Source: DASSUW01 sp963792385 (GTDB lineage Bacteria > Actinomycetota > Thermoleophilia > Solirubrobacterales > Solirubrobacteraceae). From it: a stretch of 64,000 bases of DNA. The translations under genes and the position numbers were made by a program. The notes under the pieces are model-generated. The model had not been told where the DNA came from. It was given only the letters and a program-made list of their open reading frames with translations, and made no database searches. The stretch lies in assembly GCA_963792385.1 (NCBI GenBank), contig CAWBVZ010000011.1, forward strand, positions 280,991 through 344,990. The letters run 5' to 3'. Of this stretch, positions 45,114-53,174 are shown piece after piece. Position 1 is the stretch's first letter; each line of letters starts with the position of its first letter.

Positions 45114-45164
45114 TTCGAACGACGAACACTGTCACTACGCGTATCCGGCGGTGAAGGTGATCGT

Positions 45165-46025
45165 GTGACCTTGATCACCGACCCCGCCGCCCCGGCCGTG
45201 CTTTTCCCCGGCCAAGGCAGCCAGACACCTGAGATGCGCGACCTCGTCGCGCAACACGCCCCCGACCTGCTCGAGCGCTGCATCGCGCTCGTGGGCGAGG
45301 ATCCATTCCCCCGCGCGGGCGAATCGACCCGGTTCGCCCAGCCCGCGATCTTCTGCGCCAGCCTGGCCGGCTGGGACGCGCTCGACCTCGACGCGGCCGC
45401 CGCCGCCGGGCACTCGCTCGGCGAGCTGGCCGCGCTCGCCGCCGCAGGCGTGCTCAGCCGCGAGGACGCGCTGCGGCTCGTCGTGCTGCGCGGCGAGCTG
45501 ATGGCCGAGGCCGACGACTCCGGCTCGATGCTCGCGCTCGTCGGCGCCACCGCCGAGGACGCCAGGGCGATCGCCGACGCGGCCGGCGTGACCGTCGCGA
45601 ACGACAACGCTCCCGGCCAGGTCGTGCTCTCCGGGCCGCGCGACGCGCTCGCACGTGCCGAGGAGGCCGCCCGTGAGCGCGGCCGCCGCGCGCTGCCGCT
45701 CGACGTCGCCGGCGCGTTCCACTCGCCGAGCATGGAGCCGGCCGTTCAGCCGTTCCGCGAAGCGCTCGACGCCACCGAGCTGCACGAGGGCGCCTTCACG
45801 GTGTTCTCCTGCGCGTCCACCAAGCCGTTCGAGGACGTCCGTGCCGAGCTCGCCGGAGCGCTTACGCGCCCCGTCCGCTGGCGTGAGACCGTGCTCGCCC
45901 TCCACGAGGCCGGCGCGCGCCGGTTCGTCGAGGTCGGCCCCGGCAAGGTGCTCGCCCGCCTGGGCAAGCGCATCCTGCCCGACTGCCCCGTCGAGACTCC
46001 GGCTGAGGAGCTTGTCCATGCGTAG
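45165..46025 (+). CDS. fabD: malonyl-CoA:ACP transacylase
   Basis: A 286-residue enzyme that moves malonyl groups from CoA to acyl carrier protein, the entry step of type II fatty-acid synthesis. LFPGQGSQT opens the fold, the nucleophile is Ser84 in AAGHSLGELAALAAAG, and the catalytic histidine is H186 in AGAFHSPSM. EVGPGKVLARL is the usual C-terminal motif. GTG 45165 is preceded by GGTGAAGG. The last 8 bases overlap fabH. It is the first gene of the fab operon. Confidence 0.95.
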   Translation: MTLITDPAAPAVLFPGQGSQTPEMRDLVAQHAPDLLERCIALVGEDPFPRAGESTRFAQPAIFCASLAGWDALDLDAAAAAGHSLGELAALAAAGVLSREDALRLVVLRGELMAEADDSGSMLALVGATAEDARAIADAAGVTVANDNAPGQVVLSGPRDALARAEEAARERGRRALPLDVAGAFHSPSMEPAVQPFREALDATELHEGAFTVFSCASTKPFEDVRAELAGALTRPVRWRETVLALHEAGARRFVEVGPGKVLARLGKRILPDCPVETPAEELVHA

Positions 46026-47043
46026 TACCGCGCTCCCGCCCGAGCTCGCCACGATCGCCCGCGAGGCGACCCGTAACGGGGCCGTCAAGCCGGCACCGGC
46101 GCGCACCGCGAGCATCCTCGGCCTCGGCCACCACGTGCCGCCCGAGGTCGTGCCGAACGGCCCGATCGCCGAGCGCATCGGCGTCGACGACGCCTGGATC
46201 GTCAAGCGCACCGGGATCAAGTCGCGCCGCCGCGCGCTCCCGGACGAGCGCCTGACCGACTACGCCACCTTCGCCGGCCGCCGCGCGCTGGCCGACGCGG
46301 GCGTCGACCCGCGCGACGTCGACCTCGTGCTCGTCGCGACGATGACGCCGGACGAGATCACGCCGAACGCCGCGCCCGTCGTGGCCAACGCGCTCGGCGC
46401 CGACAACGCCGGCGCGATCGACGTCGGCGCCGCCTGCACCGGCTGGCTCGCTGCGCTGCGGCTCGGTGCCGGCCAGGTCGAGACCGGCCGCGCCGACCGC
46501 GTGCTCGTGATCGGCGCGGAGCTGCTCACCCGCATCACCAACTTCGACGACCCGAAGACCGCGATGCTGTTCGGCGACGGTGCCGGCGCGGTGCTCCTCG
46601 GCGCCGACGGCGCCGGCGACATCGGCCCGATCGTGCTCGCCGCCGACGGCGGCCTCGCCGATCGCATCACCGCCTCGCACGAGGACCGCGTGCTGGTGAT
46701 GGACGGCCACTCGACCTACCAGGTCGCCGTCCGGCGCCTGAGCGAGGCAACCGTGGCCGCGGTCGCGCGCGCCGGTCTCGAGCTCGACGACATCGACCTC
46801 TTCGTCTACCACCAGGCCAACGGCCGGATCATCCGCGCCGTCGGCCAGCGGCTCGACCTCGAGCCCGCGCGCGTCGCGGACTACGTCGCGCACATGGCCA
46901 ACACGTCGGCCGCGTCAATCCCGCTCACGCTCTCGCTGCTGCGCGAGGACGGCCGGCTTCGTCCCGGCCAGAAGGTGCTGCTCGCGGCGATCGGCGCGGG
47001 CTTCACGTGGGGCGCCGGCGTCGTGGAATGGGGTATCGCCTAG
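46018..47043 (+). CDS. fabH: beta-ketoacyl-ACP synthase III
   Basis: A 341-residue condensing enzyme that starts fatty-acid chains from acyl-CoA and malonyl-ACP. The Cys-His-Asn triad is C140 in GAACTGWLAALRLG, H265 in VYHQANGRII and N295 in HMANTSAASIP. GAGFTWGAGVVEWG is the standard C-terminal strand. An N-terminal extension of about 28 residues (TALPPELATIAREATRNG) precedes the usual start of the fold. The ATG overlaps fabD by 8 bases and its stop shares a base with the fabG GTG. Confidence 0.94.
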   Translation: MRSTALPPELATIAREATRNGAVKPAPARTASILGLGHHVPPEVVPNGPIAERIGVDDAWIVKRTGIKSRRRALPDERLTDYATFAGRRALADAGVDPRDVDLVLVATMTPDEITPNAAPVVANALGADNAGAIDVGAACTGWLAALRLGAGQVETGRADRVLVIGAELLTRITNFDDPKTAMLFGDGAGAVLLGADGAGDIGPIVLAADGGLADRITASHEDRVLVMDGHSTYQVAVRRLSEATVAAVARAGLELDDIDLFVYHQANGRIIRAVGQRLDLEPARVADYVAHMANTSAASIPLTLSLLREDGRLRPGQKVLLAAIGAGFTWGAGVVEWGIA

Positions 47044-47771
47044 TGGCGCGCCCCGACAACGCCACTGCGCTCGTCACCGGCGCGTCGAAGGGCATCGGCG
47101 CCGCGATCGCGCGTGCGCTCGCCGCCGACGGCTGGCACGTCGCGGTCAACTACCGCTCGGACAAGGACGGCGCCGACGCGACCGTGAAGGCGATCGAGGA
47201 GGCCGGCGGCAAGGCCGTCGCACTCCACGCCGACGTCACGAACGGCGCGAGCGACCTGTTCAAGCGGGCCGAGGAGGAGCTCGGCCCCGTGCTCGCGCTC
47301 GTCAACAACGCCGGCGTCACGGCCGACGGGCTCGCGATCCAGCTCGAGGACGAGGACTGGAACCGCGTGATCGACACCAACCTGACCGCCGCGTTCCGCC
47401 TCACCCGCAGCGCGATGCGCCCGATGATCAAGGCCCGTTACGGGCGGATCATCAACGTCGCATCCGTTGTCGGCCCGCGCGCGAACGCCGGCCAGGCCAA
47501 CTACGCCGCGGCCAAGGCCGGCCTGATCGGCTTCACCAAGACCGTCGCTGCCGAGGTTGCGCGACGCGGCGTGACCGTGAACGCGGTCGCACCAGGCTTC
47601 ATCGAGACAGACATGACCAAGGACGTGCCCGACGCAGTGCTCCAGGCGATACCCGCCCGGCGCGTCGGCGCACCGGAGGACGTGGCGGCCGCAGTGCGGT
47701 TCCTCGCCTCCGAGGACGCCGGATACGTCACCGGCACGACCCTGTTCGTCGACGGCGGCATGTCCGCCTAA
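47043..47771 (+). CDS. fabG: 3-oxoacyl-ACP reductase
   Basis: A 242-residue SDR enzyme for the NADPH-dependent reduction of 3-ketoacyl-ACP. TGASKGIGAAIARAL is the cofactor turn, NNAGVTADGLAIQLEDEDW the NNAG motif, and the catalytic Tyr and Lys are in ANYAAAKAGLIGF. PGFIETDMTKDVPD and VTGTTLFVDGGMSA are classic FabG. GTG 47043 shares one base with the fabH stop. The protein is the expected length and fits the operon position. Confidence 0.94.
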   Translation: MARPDNATALVTGASKGIGAAIARALAADGWHVAVNYRSDKDGADATVKAIEEAGGKAVALHADVTNGASDLFKRAEEELGPVLALVNNAGVTADGLAIQLEDEDWNRVIDTNLTAAFRLTRSAMRPMIKARYGRIINVASVVGPRANAGQANYAAAKAGLIGFTKTVAAEVARRGVTVNAVAPGFIETDMTKDVPDAVLQAIPARRVGAPEDVAAAVRFLASEDAGYVTGTTLFVDGGMSA

Positions 47772-47788
47772 AAGGAGAAACCAACACC

Positions 47789-48037
47789 ATGGCTCAAACC
47801 ATCACCCCCGAGGCCGTCGAGAAGACCGTCTACGAGGCCCTGCCCCAGTTCGGCGTCGACGAGTCGCAGATCAGCCGCGACGCCACGTTCGAGGAGCTCG
47901 ACGTCGATTCGCTCGACCTCGCAGAGCTCTCGCAGATCATCGAAGACGAGTACGGCGTCCAGCTCAAGGGCGACGACGTCGGCAAGATCAAGACCGTCGG
48001 CGACGCGATCGACCTGGTGGTGAACCGCGCAGGATGA
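47789..48037 (+). CDS. acpP: acyl carrier protein
   Basis: An 82-residue acidic carrier. The phosphopantetheine site is Ser41 in the motif LDVDSLDLAELSQII, with flanking DATFEEL and a C-terminal helix ending VVNRAG. AAAGGAG lies about 11 bases upstream of the ATG, one of the strongest ribosome-binding sites in the operon, as expected for an abundant protein. The stop overlaps fabF by 4 bases. Confidence 0.96.
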   Translation: MAQTITPEAVEKTVYEALPQFGVDESQISRDATFEELDVDSLDLAELSQIIEDEYGVQLKGDDVGKIKTVGDAIDLVVNRAG

Positions 48038-49224
48038 ATCGCGAGATCGTCGTCACCGGCGTCGGCGCCGTCACCCCTCTGGGGATCGGCGCACGCACGC
48101 TCTATGAACGCTGGCGGGCCGGCGACTCCGGCATCCAGGACGGTGTCGGCGCCGCGACGGAGTTCGACCCGACCGAGCACCTCTCGATCAAGCAGGCGCG
48201 CCGCGCGGACCGCTTCTCGCAGTTCGCGATGGTCGCCTCCGACGAGGCGCTCGAGGAAGCCGGCTGGTCCGAGGAGTTGCCGTACGACGCGACGCGCATC
48301 GCGACGCTGATCGGCACCGGCATCGGCGGCATCGGGACGCTGGAAGCGAACCACAAACTGCTGCTCGAGAAGGGCCCGAAGGCCGTCTCGCCGCTGTCGA
48401 TCCCGCTGCTCATGGGCAACGCGGCCTCGGCGGCCGTGTCGATGCGCCACGACCTGCGCGGGCAGTCGTTCGCCACGCTGTCGGCCTGCGCGGCCGGCGC
48501 GCATGCGATCGGGACCGCCTGCCGCATGATCCAGTGCGGCGACGCCGACGCGGTCGTGACCGGCGGCTCGGAGGCCGCGCTCACGCCGCTCGCCACCGCT
48601 GCCTTCGGAGCGCTCGACGCGCTCAGCGACATCGGCATCTCGCGTCCGTTCGACGCCCAGCGCGACGGGTTCGTGATGGGTGAGGGCGCCGCCGTGCTCG
48701 TGCTCGAGGAGGGCGACCGGGCGCGCGCCCGCGGGGCCAACATCCTCGCTCGCGTGGCCGGCTACGGAGCGTCCTCGGACGCGTACCACCTGACCGCGCC
48801 GGACAAGGCCGGGATCGGTGCCGTCGCGGCGATGGAGGCGGCGCTGCGTGACGCGGGCTACGGCCCGCAGGACATCGTGTACGTCAACGCCCACGGCACG
48901 TCGACTCCGCTGAACGACCGCGCGGAGACGATCGCGATCAAGGAGGTGCTCGGGACGGGTGTCCCGGTGTCCTCGCTGAAGTCGGCGATCGGCCATCTTC
49001 TCGGCGCCGCCGGCGCCGTCGAGGCGGTCGCCACGATCCTCGCCATGCGCGACCGGATCGCGCCGCCGACCCTGAACTACGAGCAGCCCGACGAGGGGCT
49101 CGACCTGGACTACGTCCCGAACGAGGCGCGGACCCTGGACATCAATGGCAAGCCTGCCATTGCGCTGTCCAACGCGTTCGGCTTCGGGGGCCACAACGCC
49201 GTGCTCTGCCTGGAGGTTGCATGA
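48034..49224 (+). CDS. fabF: beta-ketoacyl-ACP synthase II
   Basis: A 396-residue elongation condensing enzyme. Catalytic residues: C152 in LSACAAGAHAIGTACRMI, H287 in VNAHGTSTPLND and H321 in AIGHLLGAAGAVEAV. SNAFGFGGHNAVLCLEV closes the fold. The ATG overlaps the acpP stop and the end overlaps the carboxyltransferase ATG, both by 4 bases, so translation is continuous along the operon. Confidence 0.95.
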   Translation: MNREIVVTGVGAVTPLGIGARTLYERWRAGDSGIQDGVGAATEFDPTEHLSIKQARRADRFSQFAMVASDEALEEAGWSEELPYDATRIATLIGTGIGGIGTLEANHKLLLEKGPKAVSPLSIPLLMGNAASAAVSMRHDLRGQSFATLSACAAGAHAIGTACRMIQCGDADAVVTGGSEAALTPLATAAFGALDALSDIGISRPFDAQRDGFVMGEGAAVLVLEEGDRARARGANILARVAGYGASSDAYHLTAPDKAGIGAVAAMEAALRDAGYGPQDIVYVNAHGTSTPLNDRAETIAIKEVLGTGVPVSSLKSAIGHLLGAAGAVEAVATILAMRDRIAPPTLNYEQPDEGLDLDYVPNEARTLDINGKPAIALSNAFGFGGHNAVLCLEVA

Positions 49225-50678
49225 CCGTCGAGATGATCCGCGAGCAGCAGGATGCTGAGCGCCTGTCGCCCGTCGAGCGCCTCGAAGCGCTCTGCGATCG
49301 CGGCTCGCTCACGCTGCTCCGCTCGGACGTGCGCTCACGGCGCATGGGTGAGAAGGCACGCGCCGGTGACGGAGTGATCGCCGGCGCCGGCCGCGTCGAC
49401 GGCCGGCCGGTGTTCTGCTACGCGCAGGATCCGTCCTACCTGGGCGGATCGCTCGGCGAGCAGCACGCCGACTCGATCGTGAAGGTGCTGCGGCTCGCCG
49501 GCCGTGCCGGTGCGCCCGTCGTGGGCTTCATCGAGTCCGGCGGCGCGCGCATGCAGGAGGGCACCGCGGCACTCGCCGGGTACGCCCGCATCTTCCGCGA
49601 GCACGTCGCGCTGAGCGGCAAGATCCCGCAGATTTCCGTGATCTGCGGCGCATCGGCGGGCGGCGGCTCGTACTCGCCCGCCCTGACCGACTTCGTGATC
49701 ATGACCGAGCGCGCGCACATGTTCCTCACCGGCCCCGCGGTCGTCCGCGAGGTCATGGGCGAGGACGTCAGCGCCGCCGAGCTCGGGGGCTACAAGGTCC
49801 ACGAGAAGAACGGCGTGGCGCACTTCGTCGCCACCACCGACGCGGACGCGGCGCTGCTCGCCCGCGACCTGCTCGACCACCTGCCCGCCAACCGCGGCGA
49901 GCGCGCGCCGAAGTGGCGCCCGGTCGGCCCGGTCGGCTACGACGCCGGCGAGCCGGTGCCGGATGACGAGCGCTGCGTCTACGACGTGCGCGACGTGATC
50001 CGCGGCGTGGTCGACGGCGGCCGCTTGATCGAGTGGAGCGCCAAGTGGGCGCGCAACATGGTCTGCGGCATCGCCCGCATGGACGGGCTCCCGGTCGGCG
50101 TGGTCGCCAACCAGCCGCGCTATCTGGGCGGCGTGCTCGACTCCGAGTCGGCGTCCAAGGCCGCGCGCTTCGTGCGCACCTGCAACTCGTTCGGGCTGCC
50201 GCTCGTCGTGCTCGTCGACACTCCCGGCTTCATGCCGGGCACCAAGCAGGAGCAGTCCGGCGTGATCCGCCACGGCGCAAAGCTCGTGCACGCGTTCGCC
50301 GAGGCCACAGTGCCGAAGGTGACGGTGGTGCTGCGCAAGGCGTTCGGCGGTGCGTTCATCGCGATGAACGCCCGCGACCTCGGCGCGGACTACTCGTTCG
50401 CATGGCCGCAGGCGCAGCTCGGCGTGATGGGCGCCAAGCAGGCCGTGACGATCGTCAACCGGCGCGACATCGCGGCGGCCGACGACCCGACCGCCGCGCG
50501 TGACGCGTACGCGGCCGACTACGCCGACGAGCACCTGAGCGCGAGCACCGCCGCTGCGGAGGGCTACATCGACGAAGTGATCCTCCCCGGCGACACCCGC
50601 CGGCGGCTGTGCGAGGCCCTGTCCACCCTCGACGCGATTGCGCGCCCGGCCGAGCACGTGCGCAACATCCCCCTATGA
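49221..50678 (+). CDS. accD: acyl-CoA carboxylase carboxyltransferase subunit (AccD/PccB type)
   Basis: A 485-residue fused carboxyltransferase of the propionyl/acetyl-CoA carboxylase beta family. It shows GFIESGGARMQEGTAALAGY, VICGASAGGGSYSPALTDF, VVANQPRYLGGVLDSESASK, LVDTPGFMPGTKQEQSGVIR and VLRKAFGGAFIAMNAR. Both alpha- and beta-type halves are in one chain, as usual in actinobacteria. It makes malonyl-CoA for the operon. The biotin carboxylase/BCCP partner is not in this window. It is coupled to fabF and to the maoC gene by 4-base overlaps. Confidence 0.92.
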   Translation: MTVEMIREQQDAERLSPVERLEALCDRGSLTLLRSDVRSRRMGEKARAGDGVIAGAGRVDGRPVFCYAQDPSYLGGSLGEQHADSIVKVLRLAGRAGAPVVGFIESGGARMQEGTAALAGYARIFREHVALSGKIPQISVICGASAGGGSYSPALTDFVIMTERAHMFLTGPAVVREVMGEDVSAAELGGYKVHEKNGVAHFVATTDADAALLARDLLDHLPANRGERAPKWRPVGPVGYDAGEPVPDDERCVYDVRDVIRGVVDGGRLIEWSAKWARNMVCGIARMDGLPVGVVANQPRYLGGVLDSESASKAARFVRTCNSFGLPLVVLVDTPGFMPGTKQEQSGVIRHGAKLVHAFAEATVPKVTVVLRKAFGGAFIAMNARDLGADYSFAWPQAQLGVMGAKQAVTIVNRRDIAAADDPTAARDAYAADYADEHLSASTAAAEGYIDEVILPGDTRRRLCEALSTLDAIARPAEHVRNIPL

Positions 50679-51193
50679 CCCCGGCAATCACTGACACGAT
50701 CAGCTGGTGGGCGCCGTTCGAGGCGCTCGAGACCGGCCAGGAGTTCACCACCCGCGGGCGCACGGTGACGGAGGCCGACGTCGTGGGCTTCGCCGCGCTC
50801 ACGGGCGACTGGCACCCGCAGCACACGGACGCCCACTGGGCCGCGAGCTCGCCGTTCGGCGAGCGGATCGCCCACGGGCTGCTCGTCGTCTCGATGGCGG
50901 CGGGCCTCGTGCCGCTGGACCCGGGCCGCGTAATGGCGCTCCGGCAGGTGTCCGGCGCGACGTTCAAGCGCCCGGTCCGGTTCGGCGACACGCTGCACGT
51001 CGAGGGCCGGATCGCCGAGCTCGACCCCGCGACCGACGACGCGGGCCTGGTGACGTTCGCCTGGAACGTCGTCAACCAGGACGGGCGCGTGGTCTGCCGC
51101 GCGCGCGTCGAGGTGCTGTGGCGGCGCGACGGCGAGGCCGACGCGTCGATCACGATGCCCGAGATCAACGACTTCGTCCCGATCCCGCTCTGA
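50675..51193 (+). CDS. MaoC-like hot-dog dehydratase
   Basis: A 172-residue hot-dog fold protein with the catalytic Asp-His motif in ALTGDWHPQHTDAHWAA, then FGERIAHGLLVVSMAAGLV and FKRPVRFGDTLHVEGRI. MaoC relatives hydrate or dehydrate enoyl/3-hydroxyacyl thioesters. The operon has no fabZ or fabA, so this is the best candidate for the 3-hydroxyacyl-ACP dehydratase step, comparable to HadB-type proteins (inference). The ATG overlaps the carboxyltransferase stop and the TGA overlaps the fabI ATG. Confidence 0.85.
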   Translation: MTPAITDTISWWAPFEALETGQEFTTRGRTVTEADVVGFAALTGDWHPQHTDAHWAASSPFGERIAHGLLVVSMAAGLVPLDPGRVMALRQVSGATFKRPVRFGDTLHVEGRIAELDPATDDAGLVTFAWNVVNQDGRVVCRARVEVLWRRDGEADASITMPEINDFVPIPL

Positions 51194-51996
51194 TGGCCAT
51201 GCTCGAAGGCAAGAAGCTGCTCATCACGGGCGTGGTCAACCGCGAGTCGATCGCCTACGAGGTCGCACGCCAGGCGCAGGAGGCCGGAGCCGAGGTGGTG
51301 CTCACCTCGTTCGGCCGCGTCCGGCGCATGACCGAGCGGTCTGCGAGCAAGCTGCCGCAGCCGCCCGACGTACTCGAGCTCGACGTCAACAGCCCCGAGA
51401 ACCTCGCGGCCGTGGCGACTGAGCTGCGCGAGCGCTGGGGGCGCGTCGACGGCGTGCTCCACGCGATCGCGTTCGCGCCCGAGGACGCGCTCGGCGGGAA
51501 CTTCCTCGACACGCCGGTCGAGAGCGCCGAGGTGGCGTTCCGGACCAGCGCGTACTCGCTCAAGGCGCTCTCGGTGGCGCTCGCCGACCTCTTCCCCGAG
51601 GAGGGGGCGAGCATCGTCGGGCTCGACTTCGACGCTTCCGTGGCGTGGCCGGTCTATGACTGGATGGGCGTGGCGAAGGCCGCGCTCGAGGCCACCTCGC
51701 GGTATCTGGCGCGCGACCTCGGTCCGCGCGGCGTGCGGGTGAACCTCGTCGCCGCCGGCCCGCTCGGCACGCTCGCCGCACGTGGTATCCCCGGATTTGC
51801 AGACCTCGCCGACGCATGGCGGCGCCAGGCGCCGCTCGGCTGGGACACGGACGATCCGGGTCCGGTCGCCGGCGCGATCGTGTTCCTGCTCAGTGATCTC
51901 GCACGTGCGATCACTGGCGAGATCCTGCATGTCGACGGCGGCTTCCACGCGATGGGCACCGCGCTCACCCCCGTGCTCCAGGAGGCAACCGCTTGA
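51193..51996 (+). CDS. fabI: enoyl-ACP reductase, InhA/FabI type
   Basis: A 267-residue NADH-dependent enoyl reductase. The N-terminus (KKLLITGVVNRESIAYEVAR) is the FabI/InhA form of the cofactor loop. GVLHAIAFAPEDALGGNFLD follows. The catalytic Tyr and Lys lie in VYDWMGVAKAALEATSRYLA, where the YDWMGVAK spacing matches mycobacterial InhA (YNWMTVAK). ITGEILHVDGGFHAMG ends it. The next gene starts at a TTG overlapping this stop. Confidence 0.93.
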   Translation: MAMLEGKKLLITGVVNRESIAYEVARQAQEAGAEVVLTSFGRVRRMTERSASKLPQPPDVLELDVNSPENLAAVATELRERWGRVDGVLHAIAFAPEDALGGNFLDTPVESAEVAFRTSAYSLKALSVALADLFPEEGASIVGLDFDASVAWPVYDWMGVAKAALEATSRYLARDLGPRGVRVNLVAAGPLGTLAARGIPGFADLADAWRRQAPLGWDTDDPGPVAGAIVFLLSDLARAITGEILHVDGGFHAMGTALTPVLQEATA

Positions 51997-53096
51997 CTCC
52001 CCCGATCTTCCTCACCGGCGCGACCGGCTTCCTCGGCATGGAGGTCCTCGCGCGCCTGGTCGAGCGCGGCGACAACGTGATCGTGCTCGTGCGCGCAGCG
52101 GACGACGCTGCCGCCGAGAACCGGATGTACGGCGTGCTCGGCGCGCTGTACCGCGATCCGTCGCGGTACCACGACCGCGTGCGCGCTATCGCCGGCGACG
52201 TCACGCAGGAGGGGCTCGGGATCGATCCGACGCGCCGCGCCGCGCTCGCCGAGGAGATCGGTGCGGTCATGCACTGCGCAGCCTCGATCGCCTTTGACCT
52301 GCCGATCGAGGACGCCCGCGCGATCAACGTCGAGGGCACGCGCGAGGTGATCGGGTTTGCGCGCGAGTGCAAGGCGCTCGGGCGTCTCGAGCGGTTCGTG
52401 CACGTCTCGACCGCGTACGTCTCCGGCAAGCAGAGCGGCACCTTCCGCGAGCGTCAGCTGGACGCGGCGCAGGAGTTCCGCAATACGTACGAGCAGACCA
52501 AGTGGGAAGCCGAGCACATCGTTATGGCCGCCAGCGACCTCGCTCCGGCGATCGCCCGGCCGAGCATCGTCATGGGCGAGTCGGACACCGGCTGGACGCC
52601 GGCGTTCAACGTCCTCTACTGGCCGCTGCGCGCGTTCTCGCGCGGGCTGTTCGACGAGATCCCGGCGCTGCCGGCCGCGCACGTCGACGTGGTGCCGGTG
52701 GACTACGTCGCCGACGCGCTCGTCCACATCCTCGACCGCAAGGACGAGGGCGTGTTCAACCTCGTCGCGGGCCGCGACGCGCCGCTCGCGAACGAGCTCG
52801 TCGAGCTCGCGTGCGACCGCTTCGACCGGCCGCGGCCGGAGGTCGTCGCCACGGGCGCCCCGGACGGAGACGAGACCGGCGCGGTCTACCTGCCGTACTT
52901 CGACATGGACGTCCTGTTCGACGACTCGCGCGCCCGCGCAACGCTCGGCCCCGCGGGCATCCGCCCGCCGCGGCTGGCGGAGTACTTCGACAGGCTGATC
53001 GACTACGCCGAGGTCGTCCGCTGGGGCAAGCGGTCGATGAGCCGCGAAGAGGCGCGCGAGTGGCGCGCCGAAGAGGCCGAGGTGGCTGCCGCGTAG
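51993..53096 (+). CDS. fatty-acyl reductase-like extended SDR (NAD-binding_4, male-sterility type)
   Basis: A 367-residue extended SDR. The cofactor motif is FLTGATGFLGMEVLARLVER. The family-specific HVSTAYVSGKQSGTFRE and the Tyr-Lys pair in NTYEQTKWEAEHIV match the NAD-binding_4 reductase domain of fatty acyl-CoA/ACP reductases and carboxylic acid reductases. RPSIVMGESDTGW follows. TTG 51993 is preceded by GGAGGC and overlaps the fabI stop, so it belongs to the operon. It likely reduces an acyl thioester to an aldehyde or alcohol; a sugar epimerase-like role is less likely. Confidence 0.8.
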   Translation: MTPPIFLTGATGFLGMEVLARLVERGDNVIVLVRAADDAAAENRMYGVLGALYRDPSRYHDRVRAIAGDVTQEGLGIDPTRRAALAEEIGAVMHCAASIAFDLPIEDARAINVEGTREVIGFARECKALGRLERFVHVSTAYVSGKQSGTFRERQLDAAQEFRNTYEQTKWEAEHIVMAASDLAPAIARPSIVMGESDTGWTPAFNVLYWPLRAFSRGLFDEIPALPAAHVDVVPVDYVADALVHILDRKDEGVFNLVAGRDAPLANELVELACDRFDRPRPEVVATGAPDGDETGAVYLPYFDMDVLFDDSRARATLGPAGIRPPRLAEYFDRLIDYAEVVRWGKRSMSREEAREWRAEEAEVAAA

Positions 53097-53115
53097 AGGG
53101 GACTGTCCCCTCTAC
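53093..53115. terminator. perfect 11-bp palindrome overlapping the operon's last stop codon
   Basis: GTAGAGGGGAC-T-GTCCCCTCTAC. The stop codon TAG of the reductase lies within the left arm. It is at the end of the fatty-acid operon, before a convergent gene. The one-base spacer would need partial opening to form a loop, so a protein-binding or REP-like role is also possible. Confidence 0.55.
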
Positions 53116-53142
53116 ATCGCGCGGGAGAAGGTGAACCACTCG

Positions 53143-53159
53143 GCGCAGTTGACGTTCGC
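53143..53159. repeat. single arm of the palindromic element family (element D)
   Basis: GCGCAGTTGACGTTCGC matches the right arms of elements A and B over 17 bases. No left arm is visible within 100 bases. It sits between two convergent genes, 16 bases from the stop of the endonuclease-like gene. Confidence 0.6.
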
Positions 53160-53174
53160 GGGGGAGGCAGCGGC

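Noticed and set aside
45080..45135. Possible tRNA: GGGGG-ACTTACA-CCCCC stem-loop followed by GGTTCGAAC
   Set aside because: It resembles an anticodon arm and T-loop, but the T-stem does not pair, there is no acceptor stem and the D-arm is missing.
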